Shown here piece by piece: positions 38,456 to 50,039 of a stretch of DNA of 64,000 nt. Origin of the DNA: Hydra vulgaris. Taxonomy: Eukaryota > Cnidaria > Hydrozoa > Anthoathecata > Hydridae. The notes under the pieces were generated by a model, which ran no database searches, was not told the DNA's origin, and saw nothing but the letters and a program-made list of their open reading frames with translations. The stretch lies in NCBI RefSeq assembly GCF_038396675.1, contig NC_088934.1:42007001-42071000 (forward strand), given 5' to 3'. The translations under genes were made by a program, and so were the position numbers. Each line of letters starts with the position of its first letter. Within the stretch, counting starts at the first letter, position 1.

Positions 38456-39278
38456 ATGAAGCCATAAAAAATTAAAGAAAAAACAGTGGATAGCGAAAAC
38501 ACGAGAATGAATGCAAAAATATATTTTTCGCATCTTGTAGATTGTCGAGAATTCGAGTTGTTGTTTGATACACTTTCGTTGTTTATGCTTTCCTAAAATT
38601 AAAAAAAAAAAACGTTTTAAATTTATATAACAGACCTTCTCGTAAGAGGCGTGCGATCACACGTCTTAAATGACCACGCACATAAAACTTTGTTTTGATA
38701 ACGTGTCCACGGCTCTTTGGAAGTATTGACTAATTAGCGCTTATAAAAAAAAACGCTAAAAAAACAAAGCAAATTAAAATTAAATAACCCATACACTTAA
38801 AAGGAAACAAAATTTAAAAAAAATAATTAAACTAAAGTAACAAAAATTAAACTAAAAAAAAAAATAACTAAAGAATAACAAAATAAATAGCAGAAAAACC
38901 AGAAAAAATTAAAACATTTATCATTTGATGTAAACTTAATTGTAAGCGAAAGTTAAAAAAAATTATCACAGCTCTATCAATCTTTATCATTCCCTCCCAT
39001 GAATAAATTGGCTGATACAAGGGCGGATCCATAGTGAGAGAAAGGGTCATGAGACTGCCCCTCCTTCCCTCCCCCCTACTCCTCAGAGTTTTATTTATTT
39101 TTTCGAAATCGATGTTCAAAACGTTAGAAACTTAGGCTGTTTAAGAGTGCCATGAATTTTAATAAAATTTTGTGGTGCGAATTTTAATAAAATTTTGTTT
39201 TTATTTTTTTATAAAAAACACATATTTAAAATAAAAAAACGATTAATTTCAGAGACTTTTATAAAAATCCAAAACGTA
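38456..39278. other. No gene recognised
   Basis: A+T-rich DNA with a pyrimidine-rich patch near 39055-39080. Open frames lack motifs. Confidence 0.4.
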
Positions 39279-40203
39279 GGGGAGACCGGCGCTAGTTGGC
39301 CGCAGGGGTAAGTTGACGAACTGCGTTTATCTTTAGAGTCTTTCATCAGAAAGAGACAAAAATTACTCAGAAACTTCCTTATTGACCATTTCATCATTCA
39401 CTGTAGTATTGTCAGGATTCGCGCATGCGCATGAAAGATATTGAGATTTATGCGTTTTTTGGACAAAAACGTAACTTTTAGAACACCGCTTCCTTTTTAC
39501 TTTACAAAGAAAATATTTAGTCGTATAAAAAAAAATTATTTTGAAAGTTCTAGTCATAATTGGTTTACTATATCCAGTCAGACTTTTTTTTCAAAGCTGA
39601 CGGTTTCAGGATCTTATAGAGTGTTTATTAAAAAAAAAGCTTTCGGGGTAAGTTGACATATTTTTTACGGGGTAAGTTGGCTCATAGCATTTACTATGGA
39701 AAAAAATATTTATTTTTATAAAATTAATATTTTTTTTTTAATTTTTAACAATATTGAAAATATTTATTCTTACAAAAAAATTTAAAAAAAATTTTTTTTA
39801 GTTTTTTTTTCCACAGATAAAAGGTGGGCTATTGTTTGGCTTTTATACGGACTAATATTTGGTACCAGCTAAAAGTAATATTAAATTTTGGGATAAAATT
39901 GTTGCAAAAATTAATTTTTAAAAAATTTCGATTAATTTTGCACTTAATAGTGCATTAAAAATCATTTTTATAGTTTGCGCTAACTTACCCCTTGGTGGGG
40001 TAAGTTGGCGCAAATTTTTTTTTTTTTTTTTTTGAGGGTCCGGAAAGGCTCCAAGAATTTTTTTTTGTAAATGAATGCAAATTTTATAAGACATCCTAAT
40101 CCATACTCTTTAAGACTACACTGAATATTTTTAAAAAATGTACTGTTAGGGCTACAGAGCTCATAGAGTAAAAACCGAGCCAACTAGCCCCGGTCTCCTC
40201 CCC
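39279..40203. mobile_element. Pogo-type non-autonomous element with GGGGTAAGTTGGC repeats
   Basis: Left end GGGGAGACCGGCGCTAGTTG. Right end inverted: GGAGACCGGGGCTAGTTGGC. The word GGGGTAAGTTGRC recurs at about 39305, 39646, 39669 and 40000, with an inverted CTTACCCC at 39985. About 925 bp with no transposase frame. The TAGGGGAGA start is shared with the pogo-like element at 59666. Confidence 0.7.
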
Positions 40204-40687
40204 AAATTACTTTTTTCAAAAGCGTTACTTTTAAGTAAAATAACTAATTATGTTTTAGCATGGTTTTAGCATGCGCTCACAAAAGCATCCAAAATTTTAA
40301 TTAAAATGAATGGTTTTGAAAAAACTTCAAAAGAAACCGTGCTTAAACATTTCGTTGCTTTCTTTTATTGAAGAAAGTAATCATAATGTTTAAGCATGGT
40401 TTCTTTTATGTAATTAGCAATTACATTAAAGTAAATGAATTTATTATAAATAAAGTTTTGCATGCTTTTTTTTAAATTTTTTTATTTTCCTTAAAGTGAA
40501 GTAATGTTTGTTTGCATATTAAAAATACTTTAAAAAGTTTTTTGTGCATTATTCAATAATTTTGTGAATGTAAAATAAAATTTTTTTGAAAAACAAAAAT
40601 TGAACAAAATTTACCAAGCATCTTTGATGTATTTAATAACTTATTAACTAGAATAAAAATTATTTGAAAATAAAACTGCTTTATGTG
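40204..40687. other. No gene recognised
   Basis: A+T-rich DNA. AAGCATGGTTT occurs twice near 40260 and 40392, once as part of an imperfect inverted arrangement. Confidence 0.4.
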
Positions 40688-40796
40688 TAGGGCTGCCATA
40701 GTCCTGATCTTTTCGCTGGAGAACGCGATAAAAGTTTTAATTTTAATTAGTTTAGCGCTGGGCTCCTCCGTAAAAATCAGGACTATGGTAGCTCTA
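40688..40796. mobile_element. 109-bp hAT-type MITE
   Basis: Ends TAGGGCTGCCATAGTCCTGA and, inverted, TAGAGCTACCATAGTCCTGA, flanked by TTTATGTG and CTTATGTG (7 of 8 bp equal). The TAGRGC start and 8-bp TSD point to hAT. Confidence 0.8.
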
Positions 40797-40804
40797 CTTA
40801 TGTG

Positions 40805-42787
40805 GCATAAATCTCTTAAATTTATTTGCTGACGTTCGTCAATAAATAAAGATACGCAAGTCAACGTTCATTTTTTTAAAAAAAATAAACGATATGTCGC
40901 TCCCTGTGATAGTTAAAAAATAGTTGCCAGATTTTATTAGAAATTATATTTCCATGATAAAACGGTTGGTAATTATTTTTTGATATCTTCTGTACTCAAT
41001 TTGCCTTAAACTCTAATCTAAATATTTTTTTCAATGATCGCCTGTATAACTAAAAAATTTATATAACTAAAAAATTATAATACTAAAATATTTATTCTTG
41101 AATCAAAAAAAAAAAAGTGAAATTAACATCAGATTGGTTTTCAATGGCAATAATTTTTTTTTTCTTAAAGTTTTTTTTTAACTAGATATTGTAGTTTTCT
41201 GCGTTGTTTTGCATTACCTGTTAATAGAATAACCTCTGCGGCGAAAAAAAAAATTAATTTTAAAAATTCGAACTATTTTTGCCTCAATGATTTTTGAAAA
41301 GAAATAAGTTTTTGTAATAAGTATTGCATAGTTTAATCTTTGAAGATTTTTGAGACCTTTGATGATAGTTTAACCTTTAAAAGGTTATGTTAAAATTTCT
41401 TAATTTTTAAAATTTTCAAGTCTCCTTCAAAAAAATCCACTCCGAAAAAATCTACTCTGAAAAATCCCTGTTTGAAGTCTACTCCAAATAATTACTGTTT
41501 GAAAAAAATAAAATATTTTTCTTTAGTATCAAACTCCAGCATTGCCAAAAAAAAAAAAAGTTTTTATATAGCTTTGTAGGGATAATTTTTTTTCTGTAAT
41601 TTTATTATATAAATAGTATTATTCAGGGCTAAATTTAAATTTCGAGTTTAACACCGTGGAAACACATTTTCAACGCCTTTTCAGAAAACAATTCTACAAA
41701 CAAAAGTTGCACCATTTAGCACCACCTGTTTGGCGAAACTGGTGATGGTATTTATCATCCTCAGATTTAGTCCGATGCAATAATATTGGCAAAAGTAACT
41801 TATGTTGTATATTTTATTTGGTTATTACTGTAGATTGTATTGGTTATTCCGTAGAAACTCTTTATTGGAAGAATATTTCTTTCCGTATGTTTTCTAATCC
41901 CTAATAAGAGTGTCATTTACCTTTATAAATTTTGAATAGACAGTTAAGTTTTGTCCTGAAGGACTTCTAGATATAATCTGGACACTCCAGCATATTTTGA
42001 ATATGAGTTTTATTCAAGAATTCTTTATATGATGAGGCATTGCCAATTTTATGGCCATTTTAACTAAACGTCAAAAGCCCAATTTCAAGAATAACTAACA
42101 AGACCAAAAATGAGTCAAGCTTATTATAATCAAACTTACTTTTCTTTTTTTTCTTCATAAATAGCACATTTTTTGCAATGCTGAAAACAAAAACATGCTT
42201 TCTTAAGCTTATTTCAGTGACTGTTCTGTTCAACATTTTTGGTTCAAAACTACCTCGTGTTTTACATAACAAACATAGTAAAATGATTGTAACTTAAAGT
42301 CCTTCCACAAAATAATGTAATCAATGAACTAAATAGGTTTATATTAATTTCAAAACGGTAACGAAGGTGCTTTCGAAAATTTATTTGTTTATGTACCCAG
42401 GGCCCCTGAGATCTTTAATACATCTTAAAGGGATAGGGGGGGGGGGGGATGAAAGTTCAAAAAGGGTTCCGTTTTTACAATTCTATTTAACGCATATACT
42501 TCGCACACATACAATATACTGCAGTATCGCAATATACTCACTTAAAATATATATTTATATATACTTTTTAAACAGTCATTTCTCAAGTCACAAAGCTGTT
42601 ACTTAAGACAGAAAACTTTTGAAACGCGTCATTATAAATATATTTATATTTCTTATATCAATTAAATATGTTTAATTAACCTAATAACTAAATGTTTATT
42701 ATTTAAAAATATTCTCAAATGATGATTATTTGTTAACATTCAATTAATAAATGTCAGTTGTCTTTTTTTCTTAAATGTCTTTCTTCT
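40805..42787. other. No gene recognised
   Basis: Nearly 2 kb of A+T-rich DNA. A diverged short tandem of TCCACTCCGAAAAA/TCTACTCTGAAAAA words lies at 41430-41500, and a 13-base G-run sits near 42432. No supported coding region. Confidence 0.45.
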
Positions 42788-42854
42788 AAAATTGATATTC
42801 TTAAAGAGCACTCAAGAAATGTGTTCTTGAGTGCTCTTTAAGAATATCAATTTT
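42788..42854. repeat. Perfect hairpin, 31-bp arms
   Basis: Arms 42788-42818 and 42824-42854 are exact reverse complements with loop ATGTG. It lies directly upstream of the LINE relic. Confidence 0.9.
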
Positions 42855-42869
42855 AAAAATGGAAATAAT

Positions 42870-45800
42870 GATCAAAAATATCGAAAAAATTAATACAAAC
42901 AAGTTTTAAGAACAAAAAAGAAGTTTGCTCAAAGAAACAGAAAGATTGTTAAAAAACTAAGAAAAAAACTTCACACTAATAGTGAGTAGGGATATAGAAA
43001 ATGAATTAAATATCAACAAAGTAAATATGCGAAACATTGAAAAGGATATAAACGAAGTGAAAGAAAATCTCAATTTTCAAGAAGAAAAAATAAAGGAAGA
43101 ATTAACACAAATAAGAAATGGTCTTGAAATAATATAAATAAAAAAATACTGACTTACGATGTTCTCGTCGTAACAAAATAAGAATCGATGGTCTGAAAGA
43201 TTCGCCAGGAAAAAGTTGGACTGTGAGAAATCTGTGAAAAAAATTTTCACAAACAAACTTAAAATTTCAAGCGAAGTTATTGTGGAACGAGCGCATAGAA
43301 TTGGGTCGTATAAAGAAGACAAAACACCAAGAACTATCGTAGTGAAACTACTGTAATACCAAGATAAAAATAAAATCTTAAGTTCACTTAAAACGTTTTA
43401 CTTGATAACTTTAACGACCCAGATTTGCATTCTTTTAATGGAGATATTTTTAACTCGCGGTTTTTTGATATAAAAACTTTTTAAAATGAATTAAAATCAT
43501 TAAATAATAACTTTACGGTAATACACATAAATATAAGAAGTATAGTTAACAATATTTTAAATAAACATTTTTTTGTAAAATGTAACTTTTTGTTCAGTAT
43601 GATTTGCTTAACATAAACCTTGTGTTATGAAGAATCGTCCAGAACAAATTCAAACTTATTAATTCCGAACTACAAACTAAAATTTTATGAGCGAAAAGTT
43701 CAAAAACGAGGAGGTATTATTATGACATATTCATAACGATATTACAACTAAAGTTTGAGACAATCTTTCGGTTTCTGATGCCTATGGTGAGGTTTTTACA
43801 ATTAAAATAATAAACCAAAAGTTAAAAAATATACTGGAGCTCACCTGTTACAGACCACCTAAAGGTGATATAAAAAAATTTTCAAATCACCTTAAAAAAA
43901 TATTTCTAAAAAATAACAAAGCGCACAAAATGTTATTCTGTATTGGAAAAATTAACATAAACTGTCTACAGCACAATGAAGATGCTGTTACCAAAATCTT
44001 CCCTATAATAAACGAACCCATCCGGGTAACATCAAATTCAATCACTGCAATAGAAAACATATTGACTAACTCATTTTATGATTTTTCATTAAAAAGAGGC
44101 GTAATCAAAACGGATTTATCCGATTCCTTTCCGATATATTTTTCTTTGTTTCAAGATACAATAACAAATAACTTTAATGTCTATAAACGAAATATTAATA
44201 AATTTACTATTTAACAGTTTAGACTCACTATCGGAAATGAGGCGGGATAAGATTTACCAAAAATGCAACCTTGTGCACACTAACTCTGCTTATAATGAGT
44301 TTTTAGAAATATTCTTAAAGCGCTAAAATGATTGCCAATTATAAGACGACAATTAAAAGTAAAATACTTAAAATGTCCATGGATTACAAGAGGTATAAAA
44401 AAATCTTCAAAAACAAAACAAAAACTTTACATCAAGTATTTAAAAAATAAAAATGAAAAAAACCTAAATACTTACAAGCAATACAGAAATTTAATTGAAA
44501 AAATAAAAATAAAAAATTCAAAGAAAAATTACTATTCAAAGCAAATAAAAAATGAAACTGGCGACATTAAAAAAACATGGAACAAAAACAACAAAGAAAT
44601 AATTGGGAACAAAAAAACTAAATCAAATAATTTGCCTGCTCGAATCATCATAGACAATATAAAGTATAGTGACAAAAATACAATTGCTGAAAAATTCAAC
44701 GAATAATTTGTTAACATTGGCTTTAATCTTGCCTCAAAAATTGAGTTTTTTGATAAATCGTTTGAGTCTTATCTAAGTGATGCCCATGAGTGAATATCAT
44801 ATCTAAGTGATGCCCAGAGCGAACTAAAGTACAAAGAACTAAACTATCGAGAACTTAACGTTGCTCTAAACTCCTTAAAATTAAACAAAACTCCAGGAAT
44901 AGATGATTTCTGTAGTAGGGTAGTGGCAAATGTCTTTACAGCGATAAATACAGCTATGCTTGAAATTTTCAAGTCTTCGATTAAAATAGTAGTTGTATCG
45001 CAAAAGTAGCTAAAGTAGTACCAATATTTAAAACAGGTGAATCATACTTAATTAACAACTATAGACCTATCTCGGTACTCCCTACCTTCTCTAAGCTTCT
45101 CAAACGAGTAATCTATAATGTTTTACAAATATTTAACCCAAAATAAAATTCTAAGTAACAAATAATTTTGCTTCCAAAAACAGTATTCAACTGAACACGC
45201 AATCCTAGACCTAACTAATAGTAAAAGTAATTCTTTTGATAAAAAACAGTATGCTCAAAGACATCTTTATAGACCTGTCTTTTGACACTGTTAATCAAAA
45301 TATCTTACTTAAAAAGATGGAAAGTTATGGAATAAAAAATATCACCCTTGACTGGTTTAAAAACTACCTAAGCAACAGGCAACGATTTGTTATTTCAGAC
45401 AATTATAAACACTCAAAACTACTAAGAATAGAGTGCGCTGTCCCCTAAGGTTCCATTCTTGGACCCCTTCTGTTTCTTCTATATATTAACGACCTAACAA
45501 AAACCTCAAAAAACTTGATGTTATAACGTTTGCGAATGACACAAGTCGAACTCAATAAAAGATCTTTAAGAATGTATGAACAAAGAGCTTGAATGATTAA
45601 ACATCTGGTTAAAATTAAATAAGTTATCGCTAAATACAGAAAAAATAGTATACCAACTATACTTCCCTCACTAAAAATAGACGAGGTAAACATTAAAAAA
45701 ACAGAAACAACTAAGTTTCTTGCGATACTTATTGAGAGAACTTGAAAAGCGCATATTAGTACAATAAACACCAATATTTCAAAAACTATTTGAATACTCT

Positions 45801-46510
45801 ACAAAGCTAAACCTATATCGTCCCAAGATGATCTTAAATCTCTTTATTTTTCTTAAATCCAAAGTTATCTTACGTAAGCTAATATTTAATTGGTAAGTAC
45901 ACACAAATCCAAAATGAATACTCTTAATTTAACTTAAAAACATGCATCAAGATTAGTTTATAATAAAGATAAACTCACCCATGCTGAACCTTTACTAAAA
46001 ACCTTGAATGCACTAAATGTTTACCAAATCAACTTCTATCAAAATATTCTATTCATGCTTAAATATCTTGGACTATTCCCATTGCATTTTTCAGATAACT
46101 TTTTTCAAACTAACTCTAATAGATATATCATAAGAGCAACAGGGAACTTCACATTGCCTAAAAAAAACAACAAAATTCTCACGGTTCTCTATTTCCTACC
46201 AAGGTCCGTACCTATATAAAAAAATAATATCCGAAAATATAGAACTTAAAGCATAAAATAATCCTGCCACCTTGAAAAAAAAATTATAACACCTTATACT
46301 TAATATCAACAATTTTATTGACATGCATTAAACATTAAACGAACAACAAGATTTATACTAAAATATTTATGTGTATCACTGACTGTATATTGTTTAATCA
46401 CTTTTAACTATATAAAAATTAATTAGATTTATTTAACCATTTAAAGAGATACTCGATGATAAGACTTCATAGTCTTCTACGAGTCTCCTTTATAACAACA
46501 TGTTTATATT
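42870..46510 (+). pseudogene. Decayed CR1/L2-type LINE, plus strand
   Basis: ORF1 remnants (SRRNKIRIDGLKDSPGKSW, IVERAHRIGS, 43150-43320). Endonuclease remnants (IGKININCLQH in place of GDFN, INEPIRVTSNSITAIENILT, KTDLSDSFPIYFS, 43930-44214). Linker SKTKQKLYIKYLKNKN (44400). RT remnants NYRPISVLPTFSKLL (45055), FIDLSFDTVNQNILLKKMES (45265), NYLSNRQRFV, CAVP and SILGPLLFLLYIN (45440). 3' hairpin GATAAGACTTCATAGTCTTC (46456). Many stops and indels. Closely follows the architecture of the 22-26 kb LINE. Confidence 0.85.
46440..46490 (+). promoter_or_regulatory. LINE 3' UTR hairpin, plus strand
   Basis: GAGATACTCG, ATGAT, AAGACT, TCAT, AGTCTT, CTACGAGTCTCC: outer stem ACTCG/CGAGT plus inner stem AAGACT/AGTCTT. 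Compensatory changes relative to the other LINE tails. Confidence 0.65.
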
Positions 46511-47011
46511 TAAAGAAACAATAGTTTTTAGTTTTTATTTAAAAATAAAATGCTGTTAGTTTTTATAAAAAAAAATTATTTATTAATCTAACTTTTTACT
46601 TTGTTATAATTGCTAAATTACGCATTCTTATGTTATGTTATATGTTATACTTTGCATTAAATTATGTGATAAAATTGTAACGTAATGAAGTGCAAATATA
46701 TTGAAGTAGTAAAAAAAAGAAGAAAAAAATTGCGTGCATAAGAAGTATATTTTATAAAAGCTTACAATTATTTGTATAAATATAGGCTTTAAATGAAGGA
46801 TAGGGAGGGAAGAAGGAGAGGGGAGAAGGATATGCATACCCCTCCCCTAATAGTCCTAAAATATCTTAGAAATGGAGAACCTTCTCCTCTTTTTTATTTT
46901 AAATATCAATTAATGGAACAGAGTTAAATAATGAAAGTAAAATGGTTAACATTGCTGTTTTCGTTTTTTTAAACAATTTAATTATGTGTTCTTTATCTTC
47001 ATCTTCAATAG
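46511..47011. other. No gene recognised
   Basis: A+T-rich DNA with a purine-rich patch (GGGAGGGAAGAAGGAGAGGG) at 46804. Confidence 0.4.
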
Positions 47012-47862
47012 AGTAAAGTGGGGTAACATTGGCACATCTCTAAAAAATAATTTTTAGTTGAGACAAACTAAATTTGGTATGCAATATTTCTAGACATTTA
47101 TCAATGATATTGCTGCAATAAAATGATAAAGAATTTAATTAGTTATCTAATATTATTGATGGATAATAAAGTTTGTTGATGGGGTTTCAACTTTTAATAT
47201 TACCTCTATATGGGGTAACATTGAAAGTAGTATGTTTATGCTGTAAATGTGTTTGTTTTAATTTCTGAAACAACAAGATAATTTTTTACGTCTTCAGTTT
47301 GTGATGTTTTGTTCTTACCAGTATTATGCAACATTGTTAGGTGGATTTTAACTTTTTGAGAATGTTGGATTTCAGATCTGTTGACCTTTAAAATCTTTGT
47401 ACATTTTATCTTGAAATTAACTCTTTTAATTTAGGGATCGCTTTGTTTGGTTCCATTTCATGTAATTGTGAAAGGTTCATTATATGTAAGACTTAAAAAT
47501 TCCTGTCAATGTTACCCCAAAACTGAAACATGCGTTAAAAAAAAAATGTTCGAAAAAAATCTTACATGCTTAGTATTTTAAAACAACATCATAAAAACAC
47601 AGTAAAATGTTATTGTAGTATGATTTTATTCATCTTTTAACTAAAGTTTTTTTGCAACGAAAAAACTAGAAATTAGTTTAATTATGGCTCTATTATCATG
47701 CGGATAAAAATAGTTATCTTTGTTCATTTAACATCTGGCTTCAGCATCTGTTAAAATAATTTAAACAATTGTTAACGGGTGACGGGTAAAAACATTTAAT
47801 CATACACGTGTCAATGTTACCCAGATGTCAAAGTAACCATGCGTTACCTTACTGAAGTAATT
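47012..47862. mobile_element. Putative non-autonomous element with GGGGTAACATTGRC repeats
   Basis: Left AGAGTAAAGTGGGGTAACAT, right inverted GTAAGGTAACGCATGG followed by GGGTAACATTGACAC. Internal copies at 47213 (direct) and 47509 (inverted). No transposase frame. The layout parallels the element at 39279. Confidence 0.5.
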
Positions 47863-48109
47863 CTAGAAAAAGATTAGATTTAAAAAAAAAAAAAAATGAT
47901 TTAACTTTGAGTAATGGTTTTTTTAAAGTTAGTCCTAAAAGACTATTAAAAAATAAACAATTGGAAAAACTGTCCCAAAAAGTTCCTGATTACGCATACC
48001 TGTATAATAATGTATACCTAACTATTATTTTCGTATGATTGGAAAAAATTTTTTTTCTGTTTTCTTGTCCGTTCCGCAAAAAAATTGACAATTATTTAAT
48101 AAAACTTAC

Positions 48110-48382
48110 TAGTTCTATGTGTAACTTTTCGCCAGTAACGATTTCAAACTTTGGAGGCTCATCTATAATAAACTCTTCGATTAAACTTTCGTAGCGTGGC
48201 AAAGTTGACTGAGATACATTTTCGTTTGAATCTTTATTTCTTGGCAATACTTGAGTTTCTATATCGCTATCTGAACGTATTGAATCTGTAAAAGTCTTAA
48301 GTTTGTTACCATGTTTATACAGATTCGTGTCATTACTTGTAATAGGATATTTTGTATTTTCTTTGACATTGACGGAACACAT
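48110..48382 (-). CDS. First coding exon of an unrecognised host gene (paralogue B)
   Basis: An ATG at 48382 opens 91 codons to a phase-0 donor (GAACTA|GTAAGT). It starts MCSVNVKENTKYP and ends STLPRYESLIEEFIIDEPPK, then FEIVTGEKLHIEL. The terminal third is nearly the same as in paralogue A, with the middle diverged; same strand, phase and donor. The upstream dyad at 48533-48575 is conserved with exact spacing. Acidic, soluble, no signal peptide. Downstream exons not found. It could be a tandemly duplicated host gene or a TE-borne 5' exon; two diverged copies with a preserved reading frame favour function. Confidence 0.6.
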
Positions 48383-48532
48383 TTAGCTTTTTTTACTTTG
48401 GAAGGCTTTTCATGTGGTCAAGTGTTTCAATAAACAAAAAATAACTTAATCGTTAGAAAAATCTAAATAATTGTTCTCAAATACGTAACCGAACAGATTG
48501 TAGAGTAACGTGTTTAACTTTGAAAAGTCAAG

Positions 48533-48575
48533 TGCGTCATTAAAATGCGGCTTTCTGAAATTTTTTTCCAAAGCC
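48533..48575 (-). promoter_or_regulatory. Conserved upstream module: TGACGCA plus GGCTTT/AAAGCC dyad (B)
   Basis: TGCGTCAT (48533-48540), 8 bp, GGCTTT (48549-48554), 15 bp, AAAGCC (48570-48575): identical words and gaps to 10458-10500, about 151 bp above the ATG. Confidence 0.55.
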
Positions 48576-48820
48576 TCAATGCGCACTTTGTGGGATCAAT
48601 AGACGATAGATAATAAAAAGATATAAGCAATTTGTATATATTTTAAATTAAAATACCGAAGCTATTTTTAAAATGATCTTATTTTTAATACCATTTTGGT
48701 TTGCATTTTAGTTGTAATATAGAAGCAGCCAGTATCAAAAGTTGCGTCAAAGAATTCAGAAGTTTTCTTTGACAAAACAAAAAAAAATTATAAGTTTAAA
48801 TTTTATTCCGTTGTATTTAC

Positions 48821-48935
48821 CTCCAGTAATATCAAAATAGTCTTCAGACAAATCTTGAACCCCTTGTAAAAGCGGAAACTTTCCTAAATTATTGTTTGAA
48901 TAAGTAACAGTAGAATTTCGGCCAACAAGTAAAAA
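48821..48935 (-). CDS. Candidate internal exon of an upstream gene
   Basis: 115 bp between a TTCTTACAG acceptor and a GGAG|GTAAAT donor on the minus strand, open in one frame (FLLVGRNSTVTYSNNNLGKF, then PLLQGVQDLSEDYFDITG). It lies 5' of exon B and its promoter, so it would belong to another gene. A following acceptor at TTTTGTCAAAG near 48772 would end it after E-N-F-stop. No homology recognised. Confidence 0.25.
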
Positions 48936-48938
48936 CTG

Positions 48939-49550
48939 TAAGAATGCTAAATAACAGAAAAAGTTAATTCAGTGAAATCACTAAGGGATATCAGTGTAGT
49001 ATAAGTCCAAGTAATGATTAAAAATTGCATGGTACTGATATACAGCCCAGTGTTGATATTTTTGAAAACATTACTCCTGAACGAGAAGAGAACAAGTTGT
49101 CCAATCATTTTTTTAAATTGATATTTGAGAGATCTATAAATGCAATTAACAAACGGTTTAAAACATTAACTTAAGAAATTTTTCACATTTTAGAGATAAA
49201 TTTAAAGTTTTCCCCGATCGCTATGGGTGTTTTAAGATTTTCAAAATTGTTTAAGAACCGTTGTGCGGGTCACTCGTCATTTTAGAAACAAATTTCATGA
49301 ACCGTCCATACGGGTCACTCGTCACGAAAGATACAGATCCCGTATTAAGGTTAATGTCTTTTAAAAGTTAAAACAATTTTAAAAATCCGTAAAAACATTA
49401 AACTTTATTGTTTTTTAAAAAACCGCAATCATATGATTAAAAAGTTTTTTTATTTAATGGTGTTTTTGTTTTTGTTTTTTTATTGTTTTATAATATTTTT
49501 AAAACATGCGAGGAGGGTTACTACATCGACTGACAAATAGGTAAAACGTG
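48939..49550. other. No gene recognised
   Basis: A short direct repeat (ACCGTTGTGCGGGTCACTCG and ACCGTCCATACGGGTCACTC) near 49257-49322; otherwise unstructured. Confidence 0.4.
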
Positions 49551-49554
49551 CAAG

Positions 49555-49800
49555 GATTGCTTTTGTTGAATTTTTACTGTAAAACATGCCAGGAGTGTTG
49601 CTACATCGACTGTCTTATAGCCTGCTGCTACAAGGAAGTGCTGCTATATTATTTATCTTATAGTCTGCTGCAACAAGGAAGTGCTGCTTCCATTATTTTA
49701 TAGCCAACAAGGAAGCCAATTATCTTATAGCCAACAAGGAAGTCCTACATTATCTTATAGCTAAATCGACTATCTTATAGCCTGCTGCTGCAAGGTAGTT
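49555..49800. repeat. Degenerate minisatellite around TATCTTATAGCCTGCTGC
   Basis: At least six imperfect units combining TTATCTTATAG, CCTGCTGCTAC and AAGGAAGTGCTGC, with lengths from about 25 to 45 bp. Confidence 0.75.
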
Positions 49801-49949
49801 AATTCCGTCATTATTCTTGACCTCTGTTGAGCTACAAAGTTTAGGAGGGAAGTAACTCGATTTGGCTATAGCCCTAATGACACATTTTTTTGAAATATTA
49901 AAGTCTAGTCTTGAAGATTATGAACTTTACGTAGCATGCTCAAGTTTTT

Positions 49950-50036
49950 TTTTTTTTTTTTAATTTTATTTAGGTGCCCCAAGAAGTCCTTACGGTCTTA
50001 TCACAGAACCGCGGATGAGCATTTAATTGGAAGTTC
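49950..50036 (-). mobile_element. 5'-truncated SINE fragment
   Basis: A T-run, then AGGTGCCCCAAGAAGTCCTT, ACGGTCTTATCACAGA and CCGCGGA: only the 3' module of the tRNA-SINE family remains. Confidence 0.8.
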
Positions 50037-50039
50037 ATT

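Noticed and set aside
46000-46219. Independent small gene (71 codons)
   Set aside because: The sequence LNVYQINFYQNILFMLKYLG matches the C-terminal region of the neighbouring LINE RT; it is part of that relic.
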